The notes under the pieces are model-generated. The model was not told where the DNA came from. It did no database searches and saw only the letters and a program-made list of their open reading frames with translations. Below are positions 7,332-15,822 of a stretch of DNA of 25,833 nucleotides, piece after piece. The stretch is from Bacteroidaceae bacterium (GTDB lineage Bacteria > Bacteroidota > Bacteroidia > Bacteroidales > Bacteroidaceae): positions 1-25,833 of the forward strand of contig CAAGHW010000117.1 of NCBI GenBank assembly GCA_900769765.1, in the 5' to 3' direction. The translations under genes were made by a program, and so were the position numbers. Position 1 is the first letter of the stretch. Each line of letters begins with the position of its first letter.

Positions 7332-10214
7332 TTATTCGACAATGAAACGTAGGATCTCCTTGCCGTTGCCGTATGTCGCTATGGCAATATATACGCCGCT
7401 TGCGAGTTCTGCTGTGCTGATGGTACAAGCGTTGTCCTGCTTGATGATTCTTCCGTCAATCGAATATATTGCAATAGACTCGGCATCTTCGGAGCTGATT
7501 TCCCTTCCATTGTATGAGATTCCGTTCTTGTTTATGTTCTTTACCGAAGTGTCGTAGTCCTCTTTTGAAATAATCTTCACGGTATAGCTCTCAGAGCGTG
7601 CAACCTCTTTTGCCTCCAATCTGTCGCCCGAAACTACAATGAATGTCTGCTTGCCGTTCTTTACAGCACTCTGTGTCCATTGCAACGAGTAGTTACTTCC
7701 CATTGCGGTTATCAGGTATGTGTTCCAATCGCTGTAGTATGCGTTTGTTCCGAATACACCATATTCGTTTACGTAACGGCTGTCGGCATTGCTTGTAATC
7801 TTGTAGCAGTTGCCACCATTTGCATCGGGTGCAATCTTCCACTCCTGTGCTGTTGTAGGCTCTTCAACCGCCTTGAATGTCGGTGTGCCTCCGTTGGTGT
7901 TTGTGAGGAGACGCTCACCGTCGATAATGTAGTATATCTTCTCCTTTTCAATGAGGGGTGCGTTTGCTGTGCCGCCCAAAGGAATGATGTCGAAGATATA
8001 TTTATCGGGCATTGCAGTAGAGTTGCCTTTCTGTATCTCTGTGCCGCTCACTGTCCAGAATGCGTTGCCTGCACTACCACCGTTCTGGATGGCGTATTTG
8101 CCGTTTGCCAGCAATGTGATATCGTATGTGTGCCATACTGCCTCGTATGGGTTGGTAGCATCGCTTACCGTGAAGCAACCGTTCTCGTTGAGGTAACGGT
8201 TGTCCTCAAGGTTTATAATCTTGAATCGGTTGGTTGTCCCATCCAGTGTTATTTTCCACTCCTGACGCTGCGGACGGATGTTGTCCTGCTCGGTCTGGAA
8301 GACAGGCTTGCTTCCTGCAGCCTTGTTATTGTTTGTAAGGTATTTGCCGTTGTACATGATGTGGTATGTACCATTCTCAAGTGTCTGTGCAGGGAATACA
8401 TCTGTGCGGTAGTCGTATAGCTCCTTGTATTCTGCTGCGAGTGTACCTATGATGTCCTTGATGAACGGTTCTATATGTACGGTGCCGACAACCGGGGTGG
8501 CAACTCTTGGGGAACCCTCGAAGTCGCGTGAACGCAGTGCTGCCTGCGCCTCGTCATACTCCTTGTATTTCAAGTAGTTGTCGATGAACTTTTCTGGGTT
8601 CTTCTCGGTAAGTGCATTGTTCATTTCAATGGCACAGACACCCTTTTGACCAAGATATTTCATTGATTGCAGCCAAGGCTCAATCTCGTTTGTCAATGCA
8701 GGGGCTTCATCTGTCGTCAGCAATGTCTCGGCTGAACTTACAAGCTTGTTGAACTGTGCGCCTACAGCTGCGAATGCAGCCTCTCTGTCTGTTTTTATCT
8801 TGTTGTTGTAAGTGTTCTTTGCCGTAACAAATTCAGGTGATTCGTCCATGCGACGCAATCCGTGTGTGTTTGCGCCCAGGTCGACATTGTTCTCGCAGAA
8901 GAAACGGAAAGCATCATAGTTGTTGGGCATCAGGTATTTCATTGCTGCCTCCCATGATTTGTTTGAATCATACGCCGGCATGTTCCATGTGTAGTCGGCA
9001 ATGCTGAACAATGATACCTTTGAAGCCTCGGCATACTCCATGGGGTTGGATACGAATCCCGACAGCATATCGGCAATGTTCAGGTCGTTGCCGTATGTGG
9101 GGCCCATAAGCAGGTGGTTTATACAGTAGTCGCTTACAGGGTAGTTGAGCCATATATAAGCCTTGCGCTTTATCTGGTTGTTTATCCAGGTCATGTCGCT
9201 ATAGTTTATCATATCCACCACGCTGTTACCTGTCCACATGATATTGATGTCGCTGTCCATTATGTCACCGAGAGCGGGCAGATATATTGAGTTTGCCCAT
9301 CCGCGGTTGTATTGTGTAGGACAGATAGTGAGCGGTTTTACATCGGGGTACGCTTTTTTGAGTTCAGCTGCAATGTAGTTCATCAGTTCAGCCTGTTCGT
9401 CGCCGTGTGTACCGTCATCACCCCAAAGGTCGTCCCAGAAAACGGCAAAGCTCCTTACGCCAAGCTTGCACATCGCTTTCAATTTATTGACGATGTTCGC
9501 TCTGTCAGTGTCGTTCCATTGTATGTCCTCGCCCGGGTGGATAGCCCACATGAACTCAATCTTGTTGGCTTTTGCTACATTTACATACTCTTTGATTTTG
9601 TTGGCAAGCTCTGTGGGGTACTCCTCACGCCACTTGCTCTTGTGGTAAGCATCGTCTTTCGGGCCGTATATGTAAACGTTCATCTTCATCTCACCGAACA
9701 TGTCCAAAAGTCCCATACGGTCGGCTTCGCTGTAGGGGTTGCCATAATATCCCTCTACAAGTCCGCGCTGTGGAACGCTCGGGTAGTCTGTGATTGTAAC
9801 GCACTTCACTTCGGGCTGTGATGCCAATCGGATGAAGGTCTGCACTCCGTAATATGTACCCGAACCGTCATTTCCGGCAATTACGACCTTGTCGTTGCTT
9901 ACCGAAAGATAATATCCTTCGGCTTTCTGCGGAATAAGGCTTGCGTATTCGGCAACGGCATTGTCGCCTCTTTCGCCTATAATCACCTGTACGGTACCGT
10001 TCCCGGTGTTGAATTTCTTGTTGAACAGCGAAATGGCGTCTTTGTCGGCTGTTTCGCTGCCTGTCAAAACAAAAGCAGCATTGTTGGAAAATGCCGTTCC
10101 TGTTCCCCATTGGATCTCTTGCGGCTTAGGATAAATGTCAACCTTCTGTGCATAGGAAATCTGTGTCACTCCAATAAGCAACATCAAAACAATTCTGCTT
10201 AAAAATCTCTTCAT
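7332..10214 (-). CDS. Secreted GH84 beta-N-acetylglucosaminidase with tandem lectin-like modules
   Basis: A predicted exo-beta-N-acetylglucosaminidase (O-GlcNAcase/hyaluronidase-like) that removes GlcNAc from glycans outside the cytoplasm. The 960 residues show a signal peptide (1-22, ending SYA-QK), an N-terminal GH20b-like domain to about 145, then the GH84 barrel: GLVEGYYGNPYSEADR (151-166), YIYGPKDD (181-188) and the catalytic Asp pair D261-D262 in VFWDDLWGDD. GH84 uses substrate-assisted catalysis through this pair. A helical region follows to about 610. Two homologous ricin/fascin-like modules occupy about 613-722 and 756-861, each with QEWKI and a RY(L/V)NE motif. The last 50 residues resemble a T9SS type-A tail (AIYSIDGRIIKQ). 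It is transcribed alone from 10243-10274. Longer than simple Bacteroides GH84 enzymes because of the added modules. Confidence 0.92.
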   Translation of the reverse strand: MKRFLSRIVLMLLIGVTQISYAQKVDIYPKPQEIQWGTGTAFSNNAAFVLTGSETADKDAISLFNKKFNTGNGTVQVIIGERGDNAVAEYASLIPQKAEGYYLSVSNDKVVIAGNDGSGTYYGVQTFIRLASQPEVKCVTITDYPSVPQRGLVEGYYGNPYSEADRMGLLDMFGEMKMNVYIYGPKDDAYHKSKWREEYPTELANKIKEYVNVAKANKIEFMWAIHPGEDIQWNDTDRANIVNKLKAMCKLGVRSFAVFWDDLWGDDGTHGDEQAELMNYIAAELKKAYPDVKPLTICPTQYNRGWANSIYLPALGDIMDSDINIMWTGNSVVDMINYSDMTWINNQIKRKAYIWLNYPVSDYCINHLLMGPTYGNDLNIADMLSGFVSNPMEYAEASKVSLFSIADYTWNMPAYDSNKSWEAAMKYLMPNNYDAFRFFCENNVDLGANTHGLRRMDESPEFVTAKNTYNNKIKTDREAAFAAVGAQFNKLVSSAETLLTTDEAPALTNEIEPWLQSMKYLGQKGVCAIEMNNALTEKNPEKFIDNYLKYKEYDEAQAALRSRDFEGSPRVATPVVGTVHIEPFIKDIIGTLAAEYKELYDYRTDVFPAQTLENGTYHIMYNGKYLTNNNKAAGSKPVFQTEQDNIRPQRQEWKITLDGTTNRFKIINLEDNRYLNENGCFTVSDATNPYEAVWHTYDITLLANGKYAIQNGGSAGNAFWTVSGTEIQKGNSTAMPDKYIFDIIPLGGTANAPLIEKEKIYYIIDGERLLTNTNGGTPTFKAVEEPTTAQEWKIAPDANGGNCYKITSNADSRYVNEYGVFGTNAYYSDWNTYLITAMGSNYSLQWTQSAVKNGKQTFIVVSGDRLEAKEVARSESYTVKIISKEDYDTSVKNINKNGISYNGREISSEDAESIAIYSIDGRIIKQDNACTISTAELASGVYIAIATYGNGKEILRFIVE

Positions 10215-10242
10215 CTTGATATATTTGTTTTATTTTTATATG

Positions 10243-10274
10243 CGAAGATATGTATTAAAGATGATTTCGACAAA
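10243..10274 (-). promoter_or_regulatory. Promoter of the GH84 gene
   Basis: Reading minus, TTTG (10274-10271) is followed after 20 bp by TATCTTCG (10250-10243) and then C, matching the Bacteroidota -33/-7 arrangement with the TTCG variant. The leader would be about 25-30 nt. It lies in the 99-bp gap shared with divergent surE. Confidence 0.65.
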
Positions 10275-10313
10275 TTTTTATTATTTTTGTCACAATAAAT
10301 ATACTATTGCTTT

Positions 10314-11075
10314 ATGAATAAACGACCATTGATATTGGTTTCAAACGATGACGGCTATCAGGCCAAAGGAATAAATTGTCTGTTGCAGGTGTTGAGAGAG
10401 TTCGGTGATGTAGTTGCCGTTGCTCCGCATACGGGACGCTCGGGTAAGGGATGTGCCATTACAAGCGAAACACCCATAAAGACAAAGCTTGTCTCTTCTG
10501 AACCGGGGCTTGAAGTATACTCATGTACGGGAACTCCTTGTGACTGTGTGAAGATAGCGTGCCATGCCATTGTGCCGCGCACTCCCGACCTTGTCGTCGG
10601 TGGAATCAATCATGGCGATAATTCGGCTGTGAATGCCCACTATTCGGGAACGATGGGTGTTGTCATGGAGGGCTGCATGAAGGGTATCCCTTCGATTGCA
10701 TTATCGTTGTGTTCGCATGATGCAGATGCCGATTTTGCCCCTACATACGATGTCATACGCAAGCTGGTGTCCAATGTCCTTGAGCGTGGCTTGCCTTATG
10801 GCAGTTGCCTTAATGTCAATTTCCCCGATGTGCAGGAGTACAAGGGTATCAGAGTGTGCCGTCAGGCATACGGCACTTGGGTCAATGAGTGGCAGGCGCA
10901 CGACCATCCGCGAGGCGGACAATGGTGGTGGCTTACAGGTGAGTTCCTCATTGATGACACCGATGAGAATTCCGACAGGGTGGCGTTGAATCATGGTTAT
11001 GTTGCCATAACCCCTACAAGAATTGATTTGACCGATTATGCTCTGCTCGAAGATATGAAAGGTTGGAATTTGTAA
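10314..11075 (+). CDS. surE: 5'/3'-nucleotidase SurE
   Basis: SurE is a metal-dependent phosphatase that dephosphorylates nucleoside monophosphates (and short polyphosphates in some species) in the cytoplasm. The 253 residues carry the signature VSNDDG with metal ligands D12 and D13, S43 in GRSGKG, and N99 in GGINHGDN followed by HYSGTMG. Length is typical. Start at 10314 places the ATG four residues before the first core strand (PLILVSNDDG), as in relatives. It is divergent from the GH84 gene and 12 bp upstream of lpxB, so the two are probably cotranscribed. A weak -7-like TATTTTTG lies at 10282-10289 without a good -33. Confidence 0.95.
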   Translation: MNKRPLILVSNDDGYQAKGINCLLQVLREFGDVVAVAPHTGRSGKGCAITSETPIKTKLVSSEPGLEVYSCTGTPCDCVKIACHAIVPRTPDLVVGGINHGDNSAVNAHYSGTMGVVMEGCMKGIPSIALSLCSHDADADFAPTYDVIRKLVSNVLERGLPYGSCLNVNFPDVQEYKGIRVCRQAYGTWVNEWQAHDHPRGGQWWWLTGEFLIDDTDENSDRVALNHGYVAITPTRIDLTDYALLEDMKGWNL

Positions 11076-11087
11076 TAGATACATAAC

Positions 11088-12230
11088 ATGAAATATTATC
11101 TCATTGTTGGTGAGGCTTCGGGCGATTTGCACGCGTCGAACCTTATGAAATCGATAAAGGATGTTGATGCCGATGCACAATTCCGTTTTTTTGGCGGTGA
11201 CCTGATGTCTGCTGTCGGCGGTGAGCGCGTCAAGCATTATCGTGAACTTGCATATATGGGCTTTATCCCGGTGCTGTTGCATTTGAGGACGATATTCTCA
11301 AACATGAAACTCTGCAAAAAGGATATTCTCGAATGGCAACCCGATGCGCTTATTCTTGTAGATTATCCCGGTTTTAATCTCTCGATAGCCGAGTTTATAC
11401 ATAAAAACAGCAACATCCCTGTCTATTATTATATATCTCCAAAGATTTGGGCGTGGAAAGAGCACCGTATAAAGAATATCAAACGCGATGTTGATGAACT
11501 CTTCTCCATATTACCGTTTGAAATAGATTTCTTCGAGAAAAAACACGGTTACAGCATAAACTATGTAGGTAATCCGTGCGTGGATGCAGTAGATGCTTTT
11601 CTGAAGAACAACCCTCAATGTCGTGCCGAGTTCCTGTCGCAGAACAATACCCCCGACAAGCCAGTCGTGGCATTGTTGTCAGGAAGCCGTAAGCAGGAGA
11701 TTGTCGCTAATCTGCCCATGATGCTCGAAGCCATGAAGGCGTATCCCGATTATCATCCTGTGATTGCCGGTGCGCCGGGTATCGACAAGGAGTTCTATGC
11801 GCCGTTCCTGCAGTCGGGTGCAAGCATACTATTTGGTCAGACCTACAATATTCTGAATAATGCCCATGCCGCGCTTGTTACATCCGGCACAGCGACTCTT
11901 GAGACGGCTCTCTTCAATGTTCCGCAGGTGGTGTGTTATGCTACTCCCATGGCAAAGCTCTATTCCTGGTTGAAAAAACATTTCTTGAAGGTACGCTATA
12001 TCTCTTTGGTCAATCTTATTGCCGACAGGGAGGTGGTGCGCGAACTTGTTGCCGCCGATATGAGTGTCGACAATGTAGAGCAAGAGCTGGGCGGTCTTTT
12101 GCCTGCCGATGGCGAAAAAAGAGCGACTATGCTCAAAGAGTATAGTCGCATGATGGATATTCTTGGTGAGCCTGGTGCTTCGGGGCGTGCGGCTCAAAAG
12201 ATTGTCGCTCTGTTAAAGCACACCAATTAA
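11088..12230 (+). CDS. lpxB: Lipid-A-disaccharide synthase LpxB
   Basis: LpxB (GT19) joins UDP-2,3-diacylglucosamine to lipid X to make lipid A disaccharide on the inner face of the inner membrane, an essential step of the Raetz pathway. The 380 residues show the conserved start YYLIVGEASGDLHAS, then FFGGD..MSAVGGE, ELAYMGF, DYPGFN, YYISPKIWAWKEHRIK (near 120-135), and the sugar-nucleotide site region LLSGSRKQEI and TSGTATLET. Full family length. It follows surE by 12 bp and its last 18 bp overlap the 3' end of convergent cdsA, leaving no room for a terminator between them. Confidence 0.96.
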   Translation: MKYYLIVGEASGDLHASNLMKSIKDVDADAQFRFFGGDLMSAVGGERVKHYRELAYMGFIPVLLHLRTIFSNMKLCKKDILEWQPDALILVDYPGFNLSIAEFIHKNSNIPVYYYISPKIWAWKEHRIKNIKRDVDELFSILPFEIDFFEKKHGYSINYVGNPCVDAVDAFLKNNPQCRAEFLSQNNTPDKPVVALLSGSRKQEIVANLPMMLEAMKAYPDYHPVIAGAPGIDKEFYAPFLQSGASILFGQTYNILNNAHAALVTSGTATLETALFNVPQVVCYATPMAKLYSWLKKHFLKVRYISLVNLIADREVVRELVAADMSVDNVEQELGGLLPADGEKRATMLKEYSRMMDILGEPGASGRAAQKIVALLKHTN

Positions 12231-13049
12231 ATTCAGGTAAACAAGTACGCAAGGTATAGCAAGCAACGTACTGTCGAAACGGTCGAGCATTCCGCCGTGT
12301 CCGGGCAATATGTTGCTTGAATCTTTTATCTCCATTTCGCGTTTGATGCTCGACTCTACAAGGTCTCCCAATGTTCCTGCCGCAACAACGACAGCAGCCA
12401 TGCCAATCCATTGCCATATGTTCATGACGGTAAAGAAACGCGACATTACAACGCCTGCGATTATGGCCACTACGGCACCGCCGATGAATCCTTCCCATGT
12501 CTTTTTGGGCGATATGCGCTCGAACATCTTGTGTCGTCCTATGGAGCATCCGATGATGAATGCGCCGGTATCGTTGCACCAGATGAACAGGAAAATGGAT
12601 ATAGGCAACATCCAGCTATAGGTGCTGCCTGTCTCGGCTCCGGCTGTAGCCAGAATGTTCAGCAAGGCGAACGGCGCGGCAACATAAATCTGACTCAATG
12701 CAAAATATGCATAGTTGTCGAGAGGCTTACTCTCGGTGTCAAACAGTTGACGGATGAAAATATATGCCAGAATGGCAATGTATGGCGAGTAGATGGTCAG
12801 GGCATTGCCTGTTGTGCCATGAAATACCATAAATGTGGCAAAGAACAGGTATCCTCCGGCAAGCACGGCGAGCCAAGTGCTGAAAGTCGTCTCCTTGTAT
12901 CTTTTTACAAGTGAACAGAATTCGTTCACCGATAGCAGGGTAATCAGAAGGAACAATGCTCCGAATGAAATTCTGCTGTAAAAGACAGATGCTATCAATA
13001 TGGCAGCAAATGTCAGACCTGTAGCTGAGCGTATCAGGAATTTTTTCAT
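12213..13049 (-). CDS. cdsA: Phosphatidate cytidylyltransferase CdsA
   Basis: CdsA makes CDP-diacylglycerol from CTP and phosphatidic acid in the inner membrane, the branch point of phospholipid synthesis. The 278 residues form a polytopic membrane protein with about seven to eight hydrophobic segments. The C-terminal family signature is complete at about 233-259: SIKREMEIKD, then LPGHGGMLDRFD; ISPKKTWEGFIGG upstream is also conserved. It is the third gene of the rsfS-ftsH-cdsA run, 33 bp after ftsH. Its 3' end overlaps lpxB on the opposite strand by 18 bp. Confidence 0.95.
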   Translation of the reverse strand: MKKFLIRSATGLTFAAILIASVFYSRISFGALFLLITLLSVNEFCSLVKRYKETTFSTWLAVLAGGYLFFATFMVFHGTTGNALTIYSPYIAILAYIFIRQLFDTESKPLDNYAYFALSQIYVAAPFALLNILATAGAETGSTYSWMLPISIFLFIWCNDTGAFIIGCSIGRHKMFERISPKKTWEGFIGGAVVAIIAGVVMSRFFTVMNIWQWIGMAAVVVAAGTLGDLVESSIKREMEIKDSSNILPGHGGMLDRFDSTLLAIPCVLVYLNLIGVL

Positions 13050-13082
13050 GTTATTGTCGTTTTTTTGTTGTGTTTCTTTTCG

Positions 13083-15074
13083 TTAGGCGGTAGCGGTCTC
13101 TCCGTTAGCCTCCTTTTTCTGTTCTGTGGCTTCTGTTGCCTCGCTCTTGTCGTCAGAGTCGTCGTTCACAGGCTCGTTGCTGGCGAAAATCTCTTCGCTG
13201 CGTGATGTCCATGGGCGTTTGCCGAAAATCTTTTCTACATCTTCGGCAAAGATGACTTCGCGCTCCATAAGAATCTTTGCGAGTTCGGCATGGCCCTCCT
13301 TGTGTTCGCGCAACAGTGCTTTTGCTCTCTCGTACTGCTCGCTGATCATTGCATGAACCTCGTTGTCTATGGTCTCTGCTGTCTTTTCGCTATATGGGCG
13401 GTTGAAAGAGTATTCGTTGTTGTTGTAATAGCACAGGTTTGAAAGTCTGTCGCTCATGCCTGCGTATGCAATCATGCCGTATGCCTGCTTGGTGACACGT
13501 TCAAGGTCGTTCATCGCTCCTGTTGAAATATGTCCGATGAATGTCTCTTCGGCAGCACGTCCGCCCAATGTGGCGCACATCTCGTCGAGCATCTGCTCTT
13601 TTGTCGTAATCTGTCGTTCTTCGGGCATGTACCAAGCCGCTCCGAGTGCTCTGCCTCGTGGAACAATCGTAACCTTAATCAGCGGATTGGCGTGCTCAAG
13701 GAACCATGATATTGTGGCGTGTCCTGCCTCGTGGATGGCGATGGTCTCTTTCTCTTTCTGTGTCATCACCTTTGTCTTCTTCTCCAATCCTCCTATTATA
13801 CGGTCTATGGCATCAAGGAAGTCCTGCTTGTCGACAGCCTTCTTCTTGTTGCGTGCTGCAATGAGTGCAGCTTCATTACATACGTTTGCGATGTCTGCAC
13901 CCGAGAATCCCGGTGTCTGGCGTGCCAATGTATCTACATCAACCGATTGGTCGAGCTTGATAGGGCGCAGATGTACTCCGAACACCTCTTTGCGCTCGTT
14001 GAGGTCGGGTAGGTCAACGTGTATCTGACGGTCAAAGCGTCCTGCACGCAGCAATGCTTTGTCAAGTATGTCGGCACGGTTCGTTGCCGCTATTACAATG
14101 ATACCGCTGTTTGTGCCAAAGCCGTCCATCTCTGTCAGTAACTGGTTCAGGGTGTTTTCGCGCTCGTCGTTACCGCTCATGTTCGGGTTCTTGCCTCTTG
14201 CGCGTCCCACAGCGTCAATCTCGTCGATAAACACGATACATGGTGCCTTTTCCTTTGCCTGACGGAACAGGTCGCGTACACGCGACGCGCCCACGCCCAC
14301 GAACATCTCCACAAAGTCGGAACCCGACATAGAGAAGAATGGTACATTCGCTTCGCCGGCAACAGCCTTTGCAAGCAGGGTCTTACCTGTTCCCGGAGGG
14401 CCTACAAGCAGCGCTCCTTTGGGTATTTTGCCACCAAGTTCGGTATATTTCTGCGGGCTTTTCAAGAAATCGACAATCTCTTTTACCTCCTGCTTCGCAC
14501 CTTCTTGGCCGGCTACATCCTTGAATGTTATCTTTGGCTGGTTCGCTTTGTCAAAAAGCTTAGCTTGTGACTTTCCTACATTGAAAACGCCACCTTGTCC
14601 CCCACCGCCACCGCTCATCCTGCGCATGATGAAAATCCATACGCCGATAAGTACAACGAATGGCAGAACATTCCAAAGGAAGCCTCCAAGGTAATCTGTC
14701 TTTTTTTCGTAACGCAGCTTGCCGTTGAAGTTTCCTTTCTCTTTCTGCTCGAAAATCAGTTTCTCGAAATTGTCCCTTGAACCTATGGTTGAAACTATTT
14801 TAGGGCGTGCCCCCTTTGCCAGGTTCTTATCCTTGAAGATGTTGCTTGCAGAATCCTTGTAGATGTAAGCCTCTATGTCGTTGTTGTCGTAGACGGTAAT
14901 GTCCTCAATATATCCTTTCGAGATTATTTCGGTGAGTTCGGAATACTCCTTTTCCATGACAGGGCTGCTCTTTTCCTCTCCAAAGAAAAAGAAGTATAAC
15001 AGGATACCGGCTATGACCATGTAGAACCAGGTGAAGCTGAATTTCGGTTTTTTAATGTTTATATTGTTTGCCAT
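13083..15074 (-). CDS. ftsH: ATP-dependent zinc metalloprotease FtsH
   Basis: FtsH is the hexameric membrane AAA+ protease that degrades misassembled membrane proteins and selected regulators. The 663 residues have membrane helices at about 13-31 and 131-150, the extracytoplasmic domain between them, and a glycine-rich linker (GGGGGQGG, 155-162). The AAA domain follows with Walker A GPPGTGKT (225-232), Walker B IVFIDE (280-285) and second region of homology ATNRADILDKALLRAGRFDR. The zinc site HEAGH is at 448-452. The C-terminus is an acidic Ser/Glu/Thr-rich tail (about 630-663), likely disordered. It lies 20 bp after rsfS and 33 bp before cdsA. Confidence 0.97.
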   Translation of the reverse strand: MANNINIKKPKFSFTWFYMVIAGILLYFFFFGEEKSSPVMEKEYSELTEIISKGYIEDITVYDNNDIEAYIYKDSASNIFKDKNLAKGARPKIVSTIGSRDNFEKLIFEQKEKGNFNGKLRYEKKTDYLGGFLWNVLPFVVLIGVWIFIMRRMSGGGGGQGGVFNVGKSQAKLFDKANQPKITFKDVAGQEGAKQEVKEIVDFLKSPQKYTELGGKIPKGALLVGPPGTGKTLLAKAVAGEANVPFFSMSGSDFVEMFVGVGASRVRDLFRQAKEKAPCIVFIDEIDAVGRARGKNPNMSGNDERENTLNQLLTEMDGFGTNSGIIVIAATNRADILDKALLRAGRFDRQIHVDLPDLNERKEVFGVHLRPIKLDQSVDVDTLARQTPGFSGADIANVCNEAALIAARNKKKAVDKQDFLDAIDRIIGGLEKKTKVMTQKEKETIAIHEAGHATISWFLEHANPLIKVTIVPRGRALGAAWYMPEERQITTKEQMLDEMCATLGGRAAEETFIGHISTGAMNDLERVTKQAYGMIAYAGMSDRLSNLCYYNNNEYSFNRPYSEKTAETIDNEVHAMISEQYERAKALLREHKEGHAELAKILMEREVIFAEDVEKIFGKRPWTSRSEEIFASNEPVNDDSDDKSEATEATEQKKEANGETATA

Positions 15075-15094
15075 ATATTTAAAATCAGTGTATG

Positions 15095-15466
15095 TTAGTC
15101 AAGGTCGGGGATGACGGTGAGTGTTGCATCGGCCCACAAGTGTTCTATGTCGTAGAATTTGCGCACCTCGGGCTGGAATACATGTACAAGAATGTCGCCA
15201 TAATCCATAGCAACCCATTGTGCATTGCGTAAACCATCGACTGCATAAGGCTTCCTGCCGCAATTCTCTCTGACGGTATCCTCGATGGAGCCTGTGATTG
15301 CGTTTACTTGCGCCGGTGAGCCGCCTTGACATATAACAAAATAGTCGCAAATGCTGTTTCCGAGTTTGAGCATATCTACGATAACAATTTCCTTGCCTTT
15401 TTTGTCTTGAATACCTTCTATTATCTGGTTGATTACTTCTTGTGCGTTTGTGTTCTTGTTCTGCAT
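15095..15466 (-). CDS. rsfS: Ribosomal silencing factor RsfS
   Basis: RsfS (Iojap/DUF143 family) binds ribosomal protein uL14 on the 50S subunit and blocks subunit joining during starvation. The 123 residues have family length with the conserved features EIVIVDMLKLGNSICDYFVICQG, AVDGLRNAQWVAMDYGDILVHVF and a terminal YDIEHLW motif. The start at 15466 (MQNKNTNAQEVINQ) gives the usual short N-terminal helix. It is the first gene of rsfS-ftsH-cdsA; a -7 box lies about 115 bp upstream. Confidence 0.94.
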   Translation of the reverse strand: MQNKNTNAQEVINQIIEGIQDKKGKEIVIVDMLKLGNSICDYFVICQGGSPAQVNAITGSIEDTVRENCGRKPYAVDGLRNAQWVAMDYGDILVHVFQPEVRKFYDIEHLWADATLTVIPDLD

Positions 15467-15580
15467 ATATAAAATGTTTGTTCAAATAGTTTCTTGCAAA
15501 ATCAATGCCAATGGGGTAATGGTGCGTAAAGAGCGATGCAGTATGACAAAATGTCGTGTTTCTTTCCTCTCTTTGTGTTG

Positions 15581-15588
15581 CGAAGATA
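15581..15588 (-). promoter_or_regulatory. -7 box for rsfS-ftsH-cdsA
   Basis: Reading minus, TATCTTCG followed by C matches the TTCG form of the Bacteroidota -7 element. A TTTG lies upstream but only 15 bp away, shorter than the usual spacing, so the -33 is uncertain. It is divergent from the tRNA-Gln promoter in the same 240-bp gap. Confidence 0.5.
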
Positions 15589-15660
15589 GTCGTTTTTTAT
15601 GCTCAAAACAGCAAAAAGAAATTATTTTTCATTTTTTTAAGCAAAAAAAGAGTAAAATCG

Positions 15661-15690
15661 TTTGTTTTACAAAAAAAAAATGTACCTTTG
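15661..15690 (+). promoter_or_regulatory. Promoter of tRNA-Gln
   Basis: TTTG (15661-15664), an 18-bp spacer containing an A10 run, and TACCTTTG (15683-15690) followed by C form a near-consensus Bacteroidota promoter ending 16 bp before the tRNA. Confidence 0.75.
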
Positions 15691-15706
15691 CATCGCAATT
15701 GAGCAT

Positions 15707-15777
15707 TGGGCTATGGTGTAATGGTAACACTGCAGATTCTGGTCCTGCCTTTCCTGGTTCGAATCCGGGTAGCCCAA
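15707..15777 (+). tRNA. tRNA-Gln (anticodon CTG)
   Basis: The 71-nt cloverleaf has a 7-bp acceptor stem (TGGGCTA with TAGCCCA), a D stem GTGT/ACAC, anticodon loop TTCTGGT giving anticodon CTG (reads CAG), a 4-nt variable loop, and T arm CCTGG-TTCGAAT-CCGGG with one T-G pair. The 3' CCA is not encoded (ACAA follows the acceptor). The anticodon stem GCAGA/CCTGC pairs at four positions but has an A31-C39 mismatch next to the loop. A promoter precedes it and a terminator follows within 7 bp, so it is a single-gene unit. Confidence 0.93.
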
Positions 15778-15783
15778 CAAAGT

Positions 15784-15813
15784 AAAAGAGGTTCTGATTT
15801 CAGAACCTCTTTT
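15784..15813. terminator. Bidirectional terminator shared by tRNA-Gln and the thioredoxin gene
   Basis: A 13-bp perfect inverted repeat (15784-15796 with 15801-15813; core AGAGGTTCTG) with a 4-nt loop is followed by a T-rich run on plus and by A/T residues on minus. It starts 7 bp after the tRNA and lies 10 bp past the stop of the convergent thioredoxin gene. Confidence 0.85.
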
Positions 15814-15822
15814 TGTTTTTAT

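Noticed and set aside
7680..8420. A 246-codon plus-strand open frame rich in Val and Cys.
   Set aside because: It lies wholly antisense to the lectin-like modules of the GH84 gene, has biased composition and no domain; a shadow frame.
10282..10289. TATTTTTG as a -7 box for surE.
   Set aside because: No -33 TTTG at the right distance and the region is a general A/T run; not strong enough to list.
12411..12914. A 167-codon plus-strand frame.
   Set aside because: Antisense to cdsA, whose signature motifs are clear.
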